This document shows positions 14,901-23,975 of a DNA stretch of 36,243 bases, piece after piece; within the stretch, counting starts at the first letter, position 1, and every line of letters starts with the position of its first letter. Both the position numbers and the translations under genes were made by a program. The notes beneath the pieces were generated by a model, which was not told the origin of the DNA, searched no databases, and saw nothing but the letters and a program-made list of their open reading frames with translations. This DNA comes from Acidobacteriota bacterium (GTDB taxonomy: Bacteria > Acidobacteriota > Blastocatellia > Pyrinomonadales > Pyrinomonadaceae), in NCBI GenBank assembly GCA_025463125.1, contig JAOAPX010000051.1, positions 1 to 36,243 on the forward strand, read 5' to 3'.

Positions 14901-16109
14901 ATGAGAAAAATTGATCTGACAAGTTTCAGTATCGCAACTAGTGAGACAGCTCGAAATATCAATCGGCGGATTGTGCTTGATTTAATTCGCACTCGGCAGC
15001 CAATTTCACGAGCTGATTTGGCGCGTCTTTCAGGTTTGCAGCGAAGTACAATTTCGTTAATCGCCGATCAGTTAATCGAGGAACAATGGATTACGCAAGG
15101 CGCTTTCGGACATCTGCCGCGCGGACGCAAGCCCCGATTTTTGCATTTAAATGTTGAACGCGCAGGGATTATTGGTGTTAATGTGCGTCCGACAAAAACT
15201 ACAATTGCCCTAGCTAATTTAAACGCGCGGTTTATTGCGCACGAGACTTTTACAACTGCGGCTGACCCGGATCAATTTATACAAGAGCTGAGCAATCGTG
15301 TTTCCGTTTTGATTAATTCGCACCCTGAAATCTTTTGTGAAGGTATCGGAATCAGTGTCCCCGGTCGCGTTAACCTGATGTCCAAGGAACTGATTTTCGC
15401 ACCGAATCTAGGATGGCAGAACGTAAACTTTAAAACCCCTCTCGAACGGTCTACGGGACTTCCTGTCGAAGTGGAAAACGCTGCAAATGCCTGCGCGCTT
15501 GCAGAAATATGGTTTGAACGACGAACCGGCGGAGTCCGTGATTTAATTGCGGTTACGATTTCTGAAGGGATAGGAACCGGCATTATAGTTAACGGGCAGC
15601 TAGTTCGCGGTACAACAGGCATTGCAGGTGAATTCGGACACGTCTCGATAAACGAAAACGGACCGCAATGTAAATGCGGAAATCGTGGGTGCTGGGAGGT
15701 TTACGCCTCTAATGAAGCAGCCATTGATGAATATGTCAGAGCAACATCAAGCGGACGGACGAGAAAACACCCTAGCATTGATAAGCCAACTTTTGAAGAT
15801 ATTTTGTATTTAGCTGAGCAGGGAGACGTGAAAGCTATTGAAGCTATTGAACATATGGCGCATTACCTGGGTATCGGGCTGGCAATGCTGATAACCGGTA
15901 TTGCTCCAAGCGTAATTGTTTTGATTGGCGAGGTTACGCGTGCTTGGGAACGTATTAATCCTATCATTAAACGAGTATTGGAAGAGCGTCTGCCATCAAA
16001 TCAAAATGGCACACAGGTTTTACCCGCAGAAGATATTTTGCAGCCGAGATTGCGCGGTAGTATTGCACTAATTTTACAAAAACATTTCGGAGCACCAGCA
16101 ACCGCCTAG
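14901..16109 (+). CDS. ROK-family transcriptional regulator (NagC/XylR type)
   Basis: 402 residues. An N-terminal winged HTH (about 22-76: ISRADLARLSGLQRSTISLI) precedes a ROK sugar-kinase-like fold. The C-terminal part keeps the ROK signature GIGTGIIVNGQLVRGTTGIA and the zinc site: H247 (EFGHVSI) with C257, C259 and C264 in CKCGNRGCWE. The regulator length and HTH distinguish it from ROK kinases of about 300 residues. Such proteins repress sugar-catabolic genes and release DNA on binding a sugar or sugar phosphate. As the first gene of the uronate locus it is the probable local repressor. The stop codon lies in a small hairpin (AACCGC/GCGGTT, 16100-16124). Confidence 0.92.
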   Translation: MRKIDLTSFSIATSETARNINRRIVLDLIRTRQPISRADLARLSGLQRSTISLIADQLIEEQWITQGAFGHLPRGRKPRFLHLNVERAGIIGVNVRPTKTTIALANLNARFIAHETFTTAADPDQFIQELSNRVSVLINSHPEIFCEGIGISVPGRVNLMSKELIFAPNLGWQNVNFKTPLERSTGLPVEVENAANACALAEIWFERRTGGVRDLIAVTISEGIGTGIIVNGQLVRGTTGIAGEFGHVSINENGPQCKCGNRGCWEVYASNEAAIDEYVRATSSGRTRKHPSIDKPTFEDILYLAEQGDVKAIEAIEHMAHYLGIGLAMLITGIAPSVIVLIGEVTRAWERINPIIKRVLEERLPSNQNGTQVLPAEDILQPRLRGSIALILQKHFGAPATA

Positions 16110-16222
16110 CATTTTTAAGCGGTTATTGAAGGTAGTACTGATAATTTTCAATTTGTTTTAGACTCGAACTAAATGTTTATTGTTCAAAATAAACATCTTT
16201 CACTAAATTTACGGAGATATTT

Positions 16223-19200
16223 ATGAAACCAAACAGACTTGCCCGTATGGCATTTATCCTGTGCCTGCTGGTTACAAGTGCCGGCATTGCCGTCGCGCAA
16301 ACCGTTACCGGCTCGCTCGTCGGACATATTCAGGACGTGAACGGCGCAGCGATTCCCGGCGCCCGCATCGTTGCAACTGACGTTACTCGCGGCACTATGC
16401 GCGAAATTATCACTAATGAAGAAGGTAATTACACTTTTAGCAGTCTTGATCCCGGCATTTATCGAATTGAAGTTCAGCAGGAAAACTTCAAAAAACATGT
16501 TCGTGAAAATGTCGAAGTTGCCATTAACACGACGGTACGCGCCGATGCGACGCTGGAGGCAGGTGCGGTTTCGGAAGTTGTTCAAGTTGAAGCCGATCAG
16601 GTTTTGTTAAAAACTGATCGGGCGGACGTCAGCCAGCAGATTAGTGCCGAGCAAATCCAGGAGCTGCCTTTGTCGGTTGACCGCAATTATCAAAGTACGC
16701 TGGAGATTACGCCGGGCGTGTCCGAAGCCTCGCCGGTTGGCTCAAGCTTCGGCAATTCAAACGGATCGCTTACTAACCGCGTTAACGGGCAGAACGAGCG
16801 CTACAATAATTACCAGTTAGACGGAACCATCAATAACCAGACAAATGTTATTTCTCAAACGGTAATCGTTCCGCCGCCTGAAGCCATTCAAGTCGTTGAT
16901 GTTTCGACCAATGCTTATGATGCCGAGCAGGGACGCGCTTCGGGCGGTGTAATCAACGTGCAGATCAAGTCCGGAACAAATGATTTTCGCGGCAGTGTTT
17001 TCGGCTATCACACAAATAGTGCGCTGAAAGCAAAAAACGCGATTGCCACAGTAGAGCAGCCGGAAACAAAACTGACGCAATTCGGATTTACATTCGGTGG
17101 TCCGATTATAAAAGATAAGACATTCTTCTTCGGCGATTATCAGCTCGGGCGTGACCGCCGGGGACAATCTGACATTTTTAGCGTGCCGACTGAAGCATTT
17201 CGTAACGGAGATTTTTCAGCCGCCAGCAGTATAGTTTACGATCCAGGGGTTGATGGCTTAACTCCGGCGGCAAGCCGTCCTGCCTTTGCCGGCAATGTCA
17301 TTCCGCAAAATCGCATCAATCCGGTTGCCAGAGCGATTATGGCGCGTCTGCCGCTGCCTAATCGTCCGGGCTTAACTGACAATTACGAAGTTGCCGGAAC
17401 ATTTATACAAGACCGGGATTCGTTTGATGTAAAGATCAATCACAATTTTACTGATAACACGACGGGCTTTATCCGCTACAGTTTTTTTAATGCAAACACA
17501 GTTGATGCTCCCATCTTCGGCATATTTGGCGGACCAACCGCAAACGGCGGCGCCACGGCGGCAGTCGGACCTTCAAGAAACCACAGCGTTTCAGCTAACC
17601 TGACGCATGTTTTTTCAAATTCGCTAATTTCGGAATTTCGCTTTGGATACGTTCGGGTATATTTTGCGGCTCTGACGCCGACTGAAGATGACCTTGCAAA
17701 GCAGCTTGGCATTCCCGGAATAAACCAGGGTGATTTCTTTACCGGCGGAATGCCGCGGATGACAATTACCGGTTACGACTTTCTCGGTGCGGCGACGACG
17801 CTTCCGTTTGAATTCAAGGAAAACGATTACAACATCGTTAACAACTGGACGAAGACGATCGGCAATCACACGATTCGTTTCGGTGCAGATATAAGAATTC
17901 TGAACTTGGACAAGCATCAGGCTTCGGGCAGCAATCCGCGCGGTGAATTTACTTTCTCGGCAGGCGTTACGGCTCGCACGGGCGGCGCATCAACTAATGC
18001 TTTTGCCGCATTCCTGCTCGGTTTGCCGCAGCAGGTACGACGCACATCGGTTTTGCAGCTCGGCGGTTTTAAATTAAAACAGTATTTTTTCTTTGCGCAG
18101 GATCGCTGGCAAGTAAATCCTAAATTAACTGTAAATTACGGACTTCGATATGAAATTTATCCGTATTCAACAGGAATGAATGACGGCGACCAGTCGCTTT
18201 ATGATATCGAGACGAATACTTCCTATATCGGAGGATTCGGTTCAGTTGATCCCAGAATGGGCATTAAAACTGAATATACTAATTTTGCGCCGCGTCTCGG
18301 CGTTGCTTATCGTCTTGACGACAAAACAGTAATTCGTGCCGGATATGGTCTGAGTTATGTTCCGATAATTCTAAACTCGCTTGTCAATCCGATCTTCGGC
18401 GCACAAATTGACCAGCAATTTCAGGGTACTTCCGCCGCTTTTCCCGCGCGCATCTCTCCAACCGGAAGCGTTATCACGCTTAGCACCGGAATTCCTGCTC
18501 CACTGGTTATTGATAATTCGAGCGGTATCGTCATTCCGCCGTCAAACGCTGCGCTGGCGACAACTAACCCCAATGCTCAGCGCGGTTACGTGCAGTCGTA
18601 CAATTTTACGGCTGAGCGCGATATTTACGGATTTGTAACGTCTGTCGGTTATGTCGGCTCGCGCGGCACGCGGTTACCCGGTCAAGTCAACATCAATGCT
18701 GCCGGACCTGGCTCAACGCAGGCGCAACGACCGCTTAACATCCGTTTCGGAAGAACGGCTGACACGACTTACTCCGACTTTTCCCTAAGCAGTGCTTACC
18801 ACTCGCTGCAAACCAGAGTCGAGCGCCGAATGGGAAGTGTCGGCAGGCTGACGCTTGCTTATACGCTTGCCAAGACAATCGATTACGCCGACGCTTTTGC
18901 AGTCGATAATGATATTGATATTAATCTTAATCGTGGACCGTCATCGAATGATAGAAAACACAATCTCGTGTTCAGTCACGTATTGCGTTTACCGTTCGGT
19001 CGCAATGGAAAGTTTTTCAAAGAAGGAATCGGGGCGTCGATTTTCGGCGGATTCTCTCTGAGCGGCATATTCGTAGCGCGCTCCGGAACACCGGTAAATA
19101 TCACCGGCACGAGATTGACGGCTAACGCCACGCAGGGAAGCTTGAATCGTCCTGACCAAATAGGAAAAATCGTTTACCTGGGCGGTCTCGGACCGGGGAA

Positions 19201-19489
19201 AAAATATTTCGATATTTCAGCTTTCGCCGAACCATCTCCGGGAACGTGGGGCAATGCCGGGCGCAATTCCGTGCGCGGTCCGAGCTACTTTAACTACAAC
19301 CTGACCATGGCACGCACGTTTAGATTGACCGAAATGTTTAAACTGCAGCTCCAGGCGTCGGCATTTAACGTAACAAACACTCCGCATTATGCTGATCCTA
19401 ACGGCAACTTTACGTCAACTGCATTCGGCGAATCGAGAAGCACTTCGGGCGAGCGTCAAATCCGTCTGGGAGCGAAGCTGACGTTTTAA
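16223..19489 (+). CDS. Oar-like TonB-dependent outer-membrane receptor 1
   Basis: 1088 residues with a signal peptide (cleavage near AVAQ, residue 26), a carboxypeptidase-regulatory-like beta-sandwich (about 28-110: GHIQDVNGAAIPGARIVATD, then TNEEGNYTFSSLDPGIY), a plug domain (about 115-250, with the ELPLS motif) and a long 22-strand-type barrel ending in F (RQIRLGAKLTF), the usual outer-membrane sorting residue. This architecture is the large TonB-dependent transporter family of Acidobacteria, which import glycan fragments without a SusD lipoprotein. ACGGAGA supports the start. Placed directly after the ROK regulator, it probably takes up the oligosaccharide handled by this locus. A perfect 16-bp inverted repeat follows the stop. 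Confidence 0.93.
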   Translation: MKPNRLARMAFILCLLVTSAGIAVAQTVTGSLVGHIQDVNGAAIPGARIVATDVTRGTMREIITNEEGNYTFSSLDPGIYRIEVQQENFKKHVRENVEVAINTTVRADATLEAGAVSEVVQVEADQVLLKTDRADVSQQISAEQIQELPLSVDRNYQSTLEITPGVSEASPVGSSFGNSNGSLTNRVNGQNERYNNYQLDGTINNQTNVISQTVIVPPPEAIQVVDVSTNAYDAEQGRASGGVINVQIKSGTNDFRGSVFGYHTNSALKAKNAIATVEQPETKLTQFGFTFGGPIIKDKTFFFGDYQLGRDRRGQSDIFSVPTEAFRNGDFSAASSIVYDPGVDGLTPAASRPAFAGNVIPQNRINPVARAIMARLPLPNRPGLTDNYEVAGTFIQDRDSFDVKINHNFTDNTTGFIRYSFFNANTVDAPIFGIFGGPTANGGATAAVGPSRNHSVSANLTHVFSNSLISEFRFGYVRVYFAALTPTEDDLAKQLGIPGINQGDFFTGGMPRMTITGYDFLGAATTLPFEFKENDYNIVNNWTKTIGNHTIRFGADIRILNLDKHQASGSNPRGEFTFSAGVTARTGGASTNAFAAFLLGLPQQVRRTSVLQLGGFKLKQYFFFAQDRWQVNPKLTVNYGLRYEIYPYSTGMNDGDQSLYDIETNTSYIGGFGSVDPRMGIKTEYTNFAPRLGVAYRLDDKTVIRAGYGLSYVPIILNSLVNPIFGAQIDQQFQGTSAAFPARISPTGSVITLSTGIPAPLVIDNSSGIVIPPSNAALATTNPNAQRGYVQSYNFTAERDIYGFVTSVGYVGSRGTRLPGQVNINAAGPGSTQAQRPLNIRFGRTADTTYSDFSLSSAYHSLQTRVERRMGSVGRLTLAYTLAKTIDYADAFAVDNDIDINLNRGPSSNDRKHNLVFSHVLRLPFGRNGKFFKEGIGASIFGGFSLSGIFVARSGTPVNITGTRLTANATQGSLNRPDQIGKIVYLGGLGPGKKYFDISAFAEPSPGTWGNAGRNSVRGPSYFNYNLTMARTFRLTEMFKLQLQASAFNVTNTPHYADPNGNFTSTAFGESRSTSGERQIRLGAKLTF

Positions 19490-19491
19490 AC

Positions 19492-19563
19492 AAATTGAAG
19501 CCAAAACAATATTTGAATTTTGCTGATCATTTTTTTACCGTTTTGGCTTCAATTTCTCTTTGT
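19492..19563 (+). terminator. Perfect 16-bp inverted repeat after the receptor gene
   Basis: AAATTGAAGCCAAAAC (19492-19507) is exactly complementary to GTTTTGGCTTCAATTT (19540-19555), with a 32-base loop and a T-rich tail. It begins 2 bases after the receptor stop. It probably reduces read-through from the receptor to the downstream enzymes, giving different expression levels; the long loop leaves room for regulation. Confidence 0.65.
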
Positions 19564-19724
19564 TTAGTGCGTGCAACAGCAAAAAGCGCGGCTCTAGCAG
19601 ATTTCTGAAAATAAGCAGCGGATTGGAACAGACGCTGGGCGCGGGAAGTTTCCGTAAAAGAAAATTGCTGTCACCGACAATCTAGTTCCATAAACATCAA
19701 GGAAGGATATAGAGATAGAATCTA

Positions 19725-22667
19725 ATGAAAAAACAAAATTCCAAAACTGGGTTGAAAGGATATGTTTACTGCCTGCTGGCTGCGGCGGTTTTGCTGGCGC
19801 ATGGCGCGGTTCAAGTTACAACGGCGCAGAATTCTGCTCCGCAAAACCTGCAAATTGTGAATAACCAACCGTTTGCGGTGAGAATGCCGATGCGCGTTCA
19901 GAACGTAGATTTGCAGGGAAGCAATTGGCGCACTTCAAATAATAAACCCGTTCAGGCGGACGGTGACGGCATGATTTTTATCGCTGATGCTGCCGCTTCA
20001 TCGAGTCAGAATCTTCGTCTTCAAAACAGCGCGGCGCGCCCGCTGGCAAAGCTTTTTTCGCTTAGTCCGGCACCGGGCGGCGTATCGCTTAAATATGCCG
20101 ATATCGAAGTCGGACAGTTTTCGTGGGATATAATTTTCCGCGATTCGCGTCCTGAAGAATTAAAAGGCGTTGCTTATTCCACCAAAGAGGATTTCTCAAA
20201 AATATTTCAATCGCTTCCAGTCAAATTCGAGAAAGTTGCTGAAGGGGCTGTTTTCGATACGTGGCGCGGCGCGGCAAGCAAAAGCGGTTTGCAATTGACT
20301 ATCGAACTGCGCGCTTTTCACGAAGGTTTTTTAGATATTAATTCGGAACTTAAAAACGTCGGCGCGAAAAAAACCGAAAAGGTTTACGCGGCGGTTTTAA
20401 CTCGCTGGCAGCAGCCGAACCAGACCGAACGCGCCGTTTGCTACGACAACCGGATTGCGCCGCTCAAAGAAAACGAATGGACAAATTTTCGCGCCGGGGA
20501 AAGCCGCAACTGGTACGTGCAGCGCGGCGTCGACTGGATTCGGACGAATTTTAATAACCGCGCTTCTGTCGCCCTGATGCACGATTTTTCCCAGTCTTTT
20601 ACAGTTCACCAGGAAGCGACCAAAAACCGTCAGGGGCGCTGGCTCGGCGCAAATATTCCGCAGTTCGGTTATGAAACTCAAACAGCGGGAAACGACATTT
20701 ATTCGCTGACCGAAATTGCGCGCTCGAATCTTCGCTCGTATCTTGGACGATACGAGGACAATCGTTTGATGGAGCCGGGAGATGGCGTTAATTTTTCGTC
20801 TCGTCTGGTATTCAGCAAAACGCCGCAGACCGATGAGCAGGTCGATCAAATGTTTGTCGCTTACGCCAGCTATGCCGAACAAAAACAAACGGGCAAAAAC
20901 ATTGAACTTTCGATCGGCGTGCCGTACACCCGTTTCGGAACAAATTACTTTCCTTATTCGACGCTCGGCGAAAATTTCGACATAAAAAAACTTCCGGGAA
21001 TGGACAGGGATTCCTACTGGGCTTTTGCCGCCGATACGGTTAATAAATGGCAGCTTTTTGCCGACGATATCCGGCGCGATCTGCGCATTGCCAAAACGCT
21101 GGGTTATGAATTGATCCGCCTGCACCATCTTGAATTACTCAACGGAGTCGAGAAAGAAAAACGATTCGAGTATCTGGATTTCTTTTTTGGCGAAATGAAG
21201 AAATTAGGCTTTAAGGTTTTGATCGATGCCAAGATTTCAGCCGCCGACACCGCCGAAATAGTCACGCGGTACCGCGATATGATCGACGGGGTCGAAATCG
21301 ATAATGAAGTTTTGATTTTCGGCATAAATGATGACGCGCCGGCTTACTGGAAGCGGGTTTATAAAGCGGTCAAAGAAGTCGCGCCGGAGATTCCCGTGAA
21401 CCTGACGGGGCATACAAATATGGGCATGTTCGACCGGCTCGATAAATTAGGCGTGCCGTTCGATATGGTCGGGCAGCACGCTTACGCGGACGGGCTCGAT
21501 TCGCTCGCCAATATGCGCGGTTTTTCGCTGGCGGCGGCGAGCTACGCGCGTCGAATCGGCAAACCGCCGATTATTACCGAATGGAACTGGCGCTTTTTAA
21601 CCCGTATGACGCCCGAAGATCGCGCCAAAGTCTACGCACCGGTTTTCGAAAACGTTTTAAAGACGCGCTCAATGCCGACGATGTACCAGTTCCAATTTAA
21701 CGAGAATCTCGCGATGAACCCGCGTGTTCTTAAAGGAATCCGCCATTACGAGCAGATCTGGCTCAGCCGACGCCCGAAACCGGAAGCGTTTGTTATGGCG
21801 GATTTGATAAAAAAATACAGCGCTCCGACGCATCCGAATCGCTCGGTGAACGTCGAACACGTAATCGTTAATTTAGACGAACGCGGACAGGGAACGGCGC
21901 AATTTCGCGTAACCAATATCAGCAAACAAACCTTAAAGCTGCAGCCGACGCTTGAAGTTTCAGCCGACTTAAAAGCGGAATTTACAAAAGCGCGGGCGTT
22001 AAATTTGAAACCGGGCGCAACTACGGTTGTAGGTGTGAATTTACAGGCTTTGCCGACTGATAATTCGCCGGCTCCTTTGCCGGGATTTTATCACGCTTTT
22101 TTGCGTCTCGAAGGAACCGGCGGAATAGTGCGCTACGGCTGGGCGGAAGCGAGACTGGCGGGATCTTTCCCGTTTGATTCGACGACGAAAACCGATGTGG
22201 TTTACGGCGAAGGCGCGGCGGCTTTTAATCTGAATCGCCCGCTTGCGGTCGTCTACGGGGATGATTCGCCGATTCAGGATGTGGAAACGGCGTATGCGCT
22301 GGTCAATGCCGTTGAAAGCGCGACCGGACGACCGGTCGGCATTTATACGCTGAAAGATTTGCCGAAAAATGAAAGAAGCGCTTTGCTGCTCGTCGGAACG
22401 GCAAAAACAAATAAGCTTATCGCGCAAGTTAATAATGAAATCCCTGCGAATTTGCGCTCGGCAAAACAGTTTGTGGCACGCGTAGCGGGCGAAAGCTCCG
22501 GCGAAGACTGGCTTGTGTTCAGCGGCGCTGACCCGGTTGAATCTGAACGGGCGGCGATGGATTGGCTGCTGCGTTTCTGGACAAAGGCGAAAGATTCGGC
22601 GGCGCGTCGCGTCGGGCTCGTCGAAAAAGAGCTGCCGCTCGGTTTTGACCCGGCACAATTACCATAA
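19725..22667 (+). CDS. Secreted multi-domain glycoside hydrolase, clan GH-A-like
   Basis: 980 residues with a signal peptide (to about residue 35, VTTAQ). An N-terminal beta-rich region (about 40-390) precedes a TIM-barrel-like section (about 390-700) with the two acids expected of clan GH-A: N527-E528 (VEIDNEVLIFG), the Asn-Glu acid/base at strand 4, and E619 (PIITEWNWRF), the nucleophile at strand 7. A beta-sandwich (about 725-830) and a C-terminal alpha/beta domain (about 845-970) follow, the latter resembling the accessory domain of GH20 and GH67 enzymes. The exact GH family is not recognised and the substrate is inferred only from its neighbours, a uronate pathway. It begins the string of closely spaced catabolic genes. 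Confidence 0.75.
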   Translation: MKKQNSKTGLKGYVYCLLAAAVLLAHGAVQVTTAQNSAPQNLQIVNNQPFAVRMPMRVQNVDLQGSNWRTSNNKPVQADGDGMIFIADAAASSSQNLRLQNSAARPLAKLFSLSPAPGGVSLKYADIEVGQFSWDIIFRDSRPEELKGVAYSTKEDFSKIFQSLPVKFEKVAEGAVFDTWRGAASKSGLQLTIELRAFHEGFLDINSELKNVGAKKTEKVYAAVLTRWQQPNQTERAVCYDNRIAPLKENEWTNFRAGESRNWYVQRGVDWIRTNFNNRASVALMHDFSQSFTVHQEATKNRQGRWLGANIPQFGYETQTAGNDIYSLTEIARSNLRSYLGRYEDNRLMEPGDGVNFSSRLVFSKTPQTDEQVDQMFVAYASYAEQKQTGKNIELSIGVPYTRFGTNYFPYSTLGENFDIKKLPGMDRDSYWAFAADTVNKWQLFADDIRRDLRIAKTLGYELIRLHHLELLNGVEKEKRFEYLDFFFGEMKKLGFKVLIDAKISAADTAEIVTRYRDMIDGVEIDNEVLIFGINDDAPAYWKRVYKAVKEVAPEIPVNLTGHTNMGMFDRLDKLGVPFDMVGQHAYADGLDSLANMRGFSLAAASYARRIGKPPIITEWNWRFLTRMTPEDRAKVYAPVFENVLKTRSMPTMYQFQFNENLAMNPRVLKGIRHYEQIWLSRRPKPEAFVMADLIKKYSAPTHPNRSVNVEHVIVNLDERGQGTAQFRVTNISKQTLKLQPTLEVSADLKAEFTKARALNLKPGATTVVGVNLQALPTDNSPAPLPGFYHAFLRLEGTGGIVRYGWAEARLAGSFPFDSTTKTDVVYGEGAAAFNLNRPLAVVYGDDSPIQDVETAYALVNAVESATGRPVGIYTLKDLPKNERSALLLVGTAKTNKLIAQVNNEIPANLRSAKQFVARVAGESSGEDWLVFSGADPVESERAAMDWLLRFWTKAKDSAARRVGLVEKELPLGFDPAQLP

Positions 22668-22697
22668 AATTCAAGGAATAGATTTATTTATATTTAA

Positions 22698-23957
22698 ATG
22701 AAAATAGTAGATATTAAAGCGACGACCGTAACGGTGCCTTTAGAAGCGTCGCTTCGTCATGCCAACGGCTGTCATTGGGGCAGATTCGTCAGAACGATTG
22801 TCGAAGTGGAAACCGACGAGGGAATAATCGGCTTGGGCGAGATGGGCGGCGGCGGAGAAAGTGCCGAAGCGGTTTTCCGCGCGATGAAATCTTACCTGGT
22901 CGGGCACGATCCGGCGAATTTAGAGGAAATGCGCTTCAAAATCGCCAATCCGACCGCCTCTTTATACAACAACCGGACGCAGATTTTAGCCGCGCTCGAA
23001 TTCGCCTGTCTCGACATTTTAGGGCAGAAATGGAACGCGCCGGTTTACGAAATCTTAGGCGGCAAACTACAGGATAAAGTGCCGTTCGCTTCGTATCTGT
23101 TTTTTCGCTACGCCAATTCGAACACAGGAGAAGGCGAAGTCAGAACCGTTGAACAACTCGTCGAGCACGCCAGAGACTTGAAGGAAAAATACGGCTTTAC
23201 GTCGCATAAATTAAAAGGCGGCGTCTTTTCTCCCGGATACGAGCTTGAATGCTATCGCGCCGTCGCCAAAGAACTCGGAACCGATTCGATGAGCGGCGAT
23301 TCGTTTCGCTTCGACCCGAACGCCGTCTATTCGACCGAGCAGGCGATCTGGTTCGGGCAATCGATCGAAGACATTCGCAACGATTATCTGGAAGATCCGG
23401 TTTACGGTTTGAACGGAATGCGAAGAACCAGAGAAAAAGTGCGGATGCCGCTCGCGACAAACACGGTCGTCGTCGGATTCGAGCAGCTTGCCGCCAACAT
23501 TCTGAATACGGCGGTGGACGTGATTCTGCTGGACACGACCTTTTGGGGCGGCATTCGTCAATGCGTCAAAGCCGCAAGTGTCTGCGAAACATTTCAGATG
23601 GGCGTGGCGGTTCACTCATCGGGCGAGCTCGGCATACAGCTCGCGACGATGCTGCATCTCGGAGCCGTTATTCCGAATCTCTCTTTTGCGGCGGACGCTC
23701 ATTATCATCATTTGACCGACGACATTATCGAAGGCGGCAAATTCGAATACGAAAACGGCGCGATAAAAGTGCCAAACGCGCCCGGCTTAGGCGTCAAGCT
23801 CGACCGCGACAAATTAAACGAATACAGCGAGCTGTATAAACGACTCGGCGGATACCCGTACGATCAGGACCCTTTAAGAAAAGGCTGGACGCCGACGATA
23901 CCCAATAATCGATGGGCTGACCCGAATGACGCCCGAATTCCGGAAATCAAATTTTAA
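22698..23957 (+). CDS. Enolase-superfamily dehydratase, glucarate dehydratase subgroup
   Basis: 419 residues with the full catalytic set of the glucarate-dehydratase subgroup: K171-x-K173 (SHKLKGG), metal ligands D206 (RFDPN), E232 (YLEDP) and N255 (LATNT), and the His-Asp dyad D279 (LLDTTFWGG) and H306 ([12 protein letters not shown]). The D-E-N triad rather than D-E-E points to this subgroup. Such enzymes abstract a proton alpha to a carboxylate and eliminate water from an acid sugar to a 2-keto-3-deoxy product. Whether the substrate is glucarate, mannonate or another hexonate is not decided by sequence; in this operon an aldonate from uronate reduction is plausible. It starts 30 bases after the hydrolase. 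Confidence 0.88.
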   Translation: MKIVDIKATTVTVPLEASLRHANGCHWGRFVRTIVEVETDEGIIGLGEMGGGGESAEAVFRAMKSYLVGHDPANLEEMRFKIANPTASLYNNRTQILAALEFACLDILGQKWNAPVYEILGGKLQDKVPFASYLFFRYANSNTGEGEVRTVEQLVEHARDLKEKYGFTSHKLKGGVFSPGYELECYRAVAKELGTDSMSGDSFRFDPNAVYSTEQAIWFGQSIEDIRNDYLEDPVYGLNGMRRTREKVRMPLATNTVVVGFEQLAANILNTAVDVILLDTTFWGGIRQCVKAASVCETFQMGVAVHSSGELGIQLATMLHLGAVIPNLSFAADAHYHHLTDDIIEGGKFEYENGAIKVPNAPGLGVKLDRDKLNEYSELYKRLGGYPYDQDPLRKGWTPTIPNNRWADPNDARIPEIKF

Positions 23958-23975
23958 CCCTTACAAATTTAATAT

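Noticed and set aside
20397..21128. 243-codon minus-strand ORF inside the GH-A-like gene
   Set aside because: Antisense shadow of a well-supported coding frame; no ribosome-binding site or family pattern.
23249..23839. 196-codon ORF in another frame within the enolase gene
   Set aside because: Very Arg-rich shadow of a gene whose own frame has a full set of catalytic residues.
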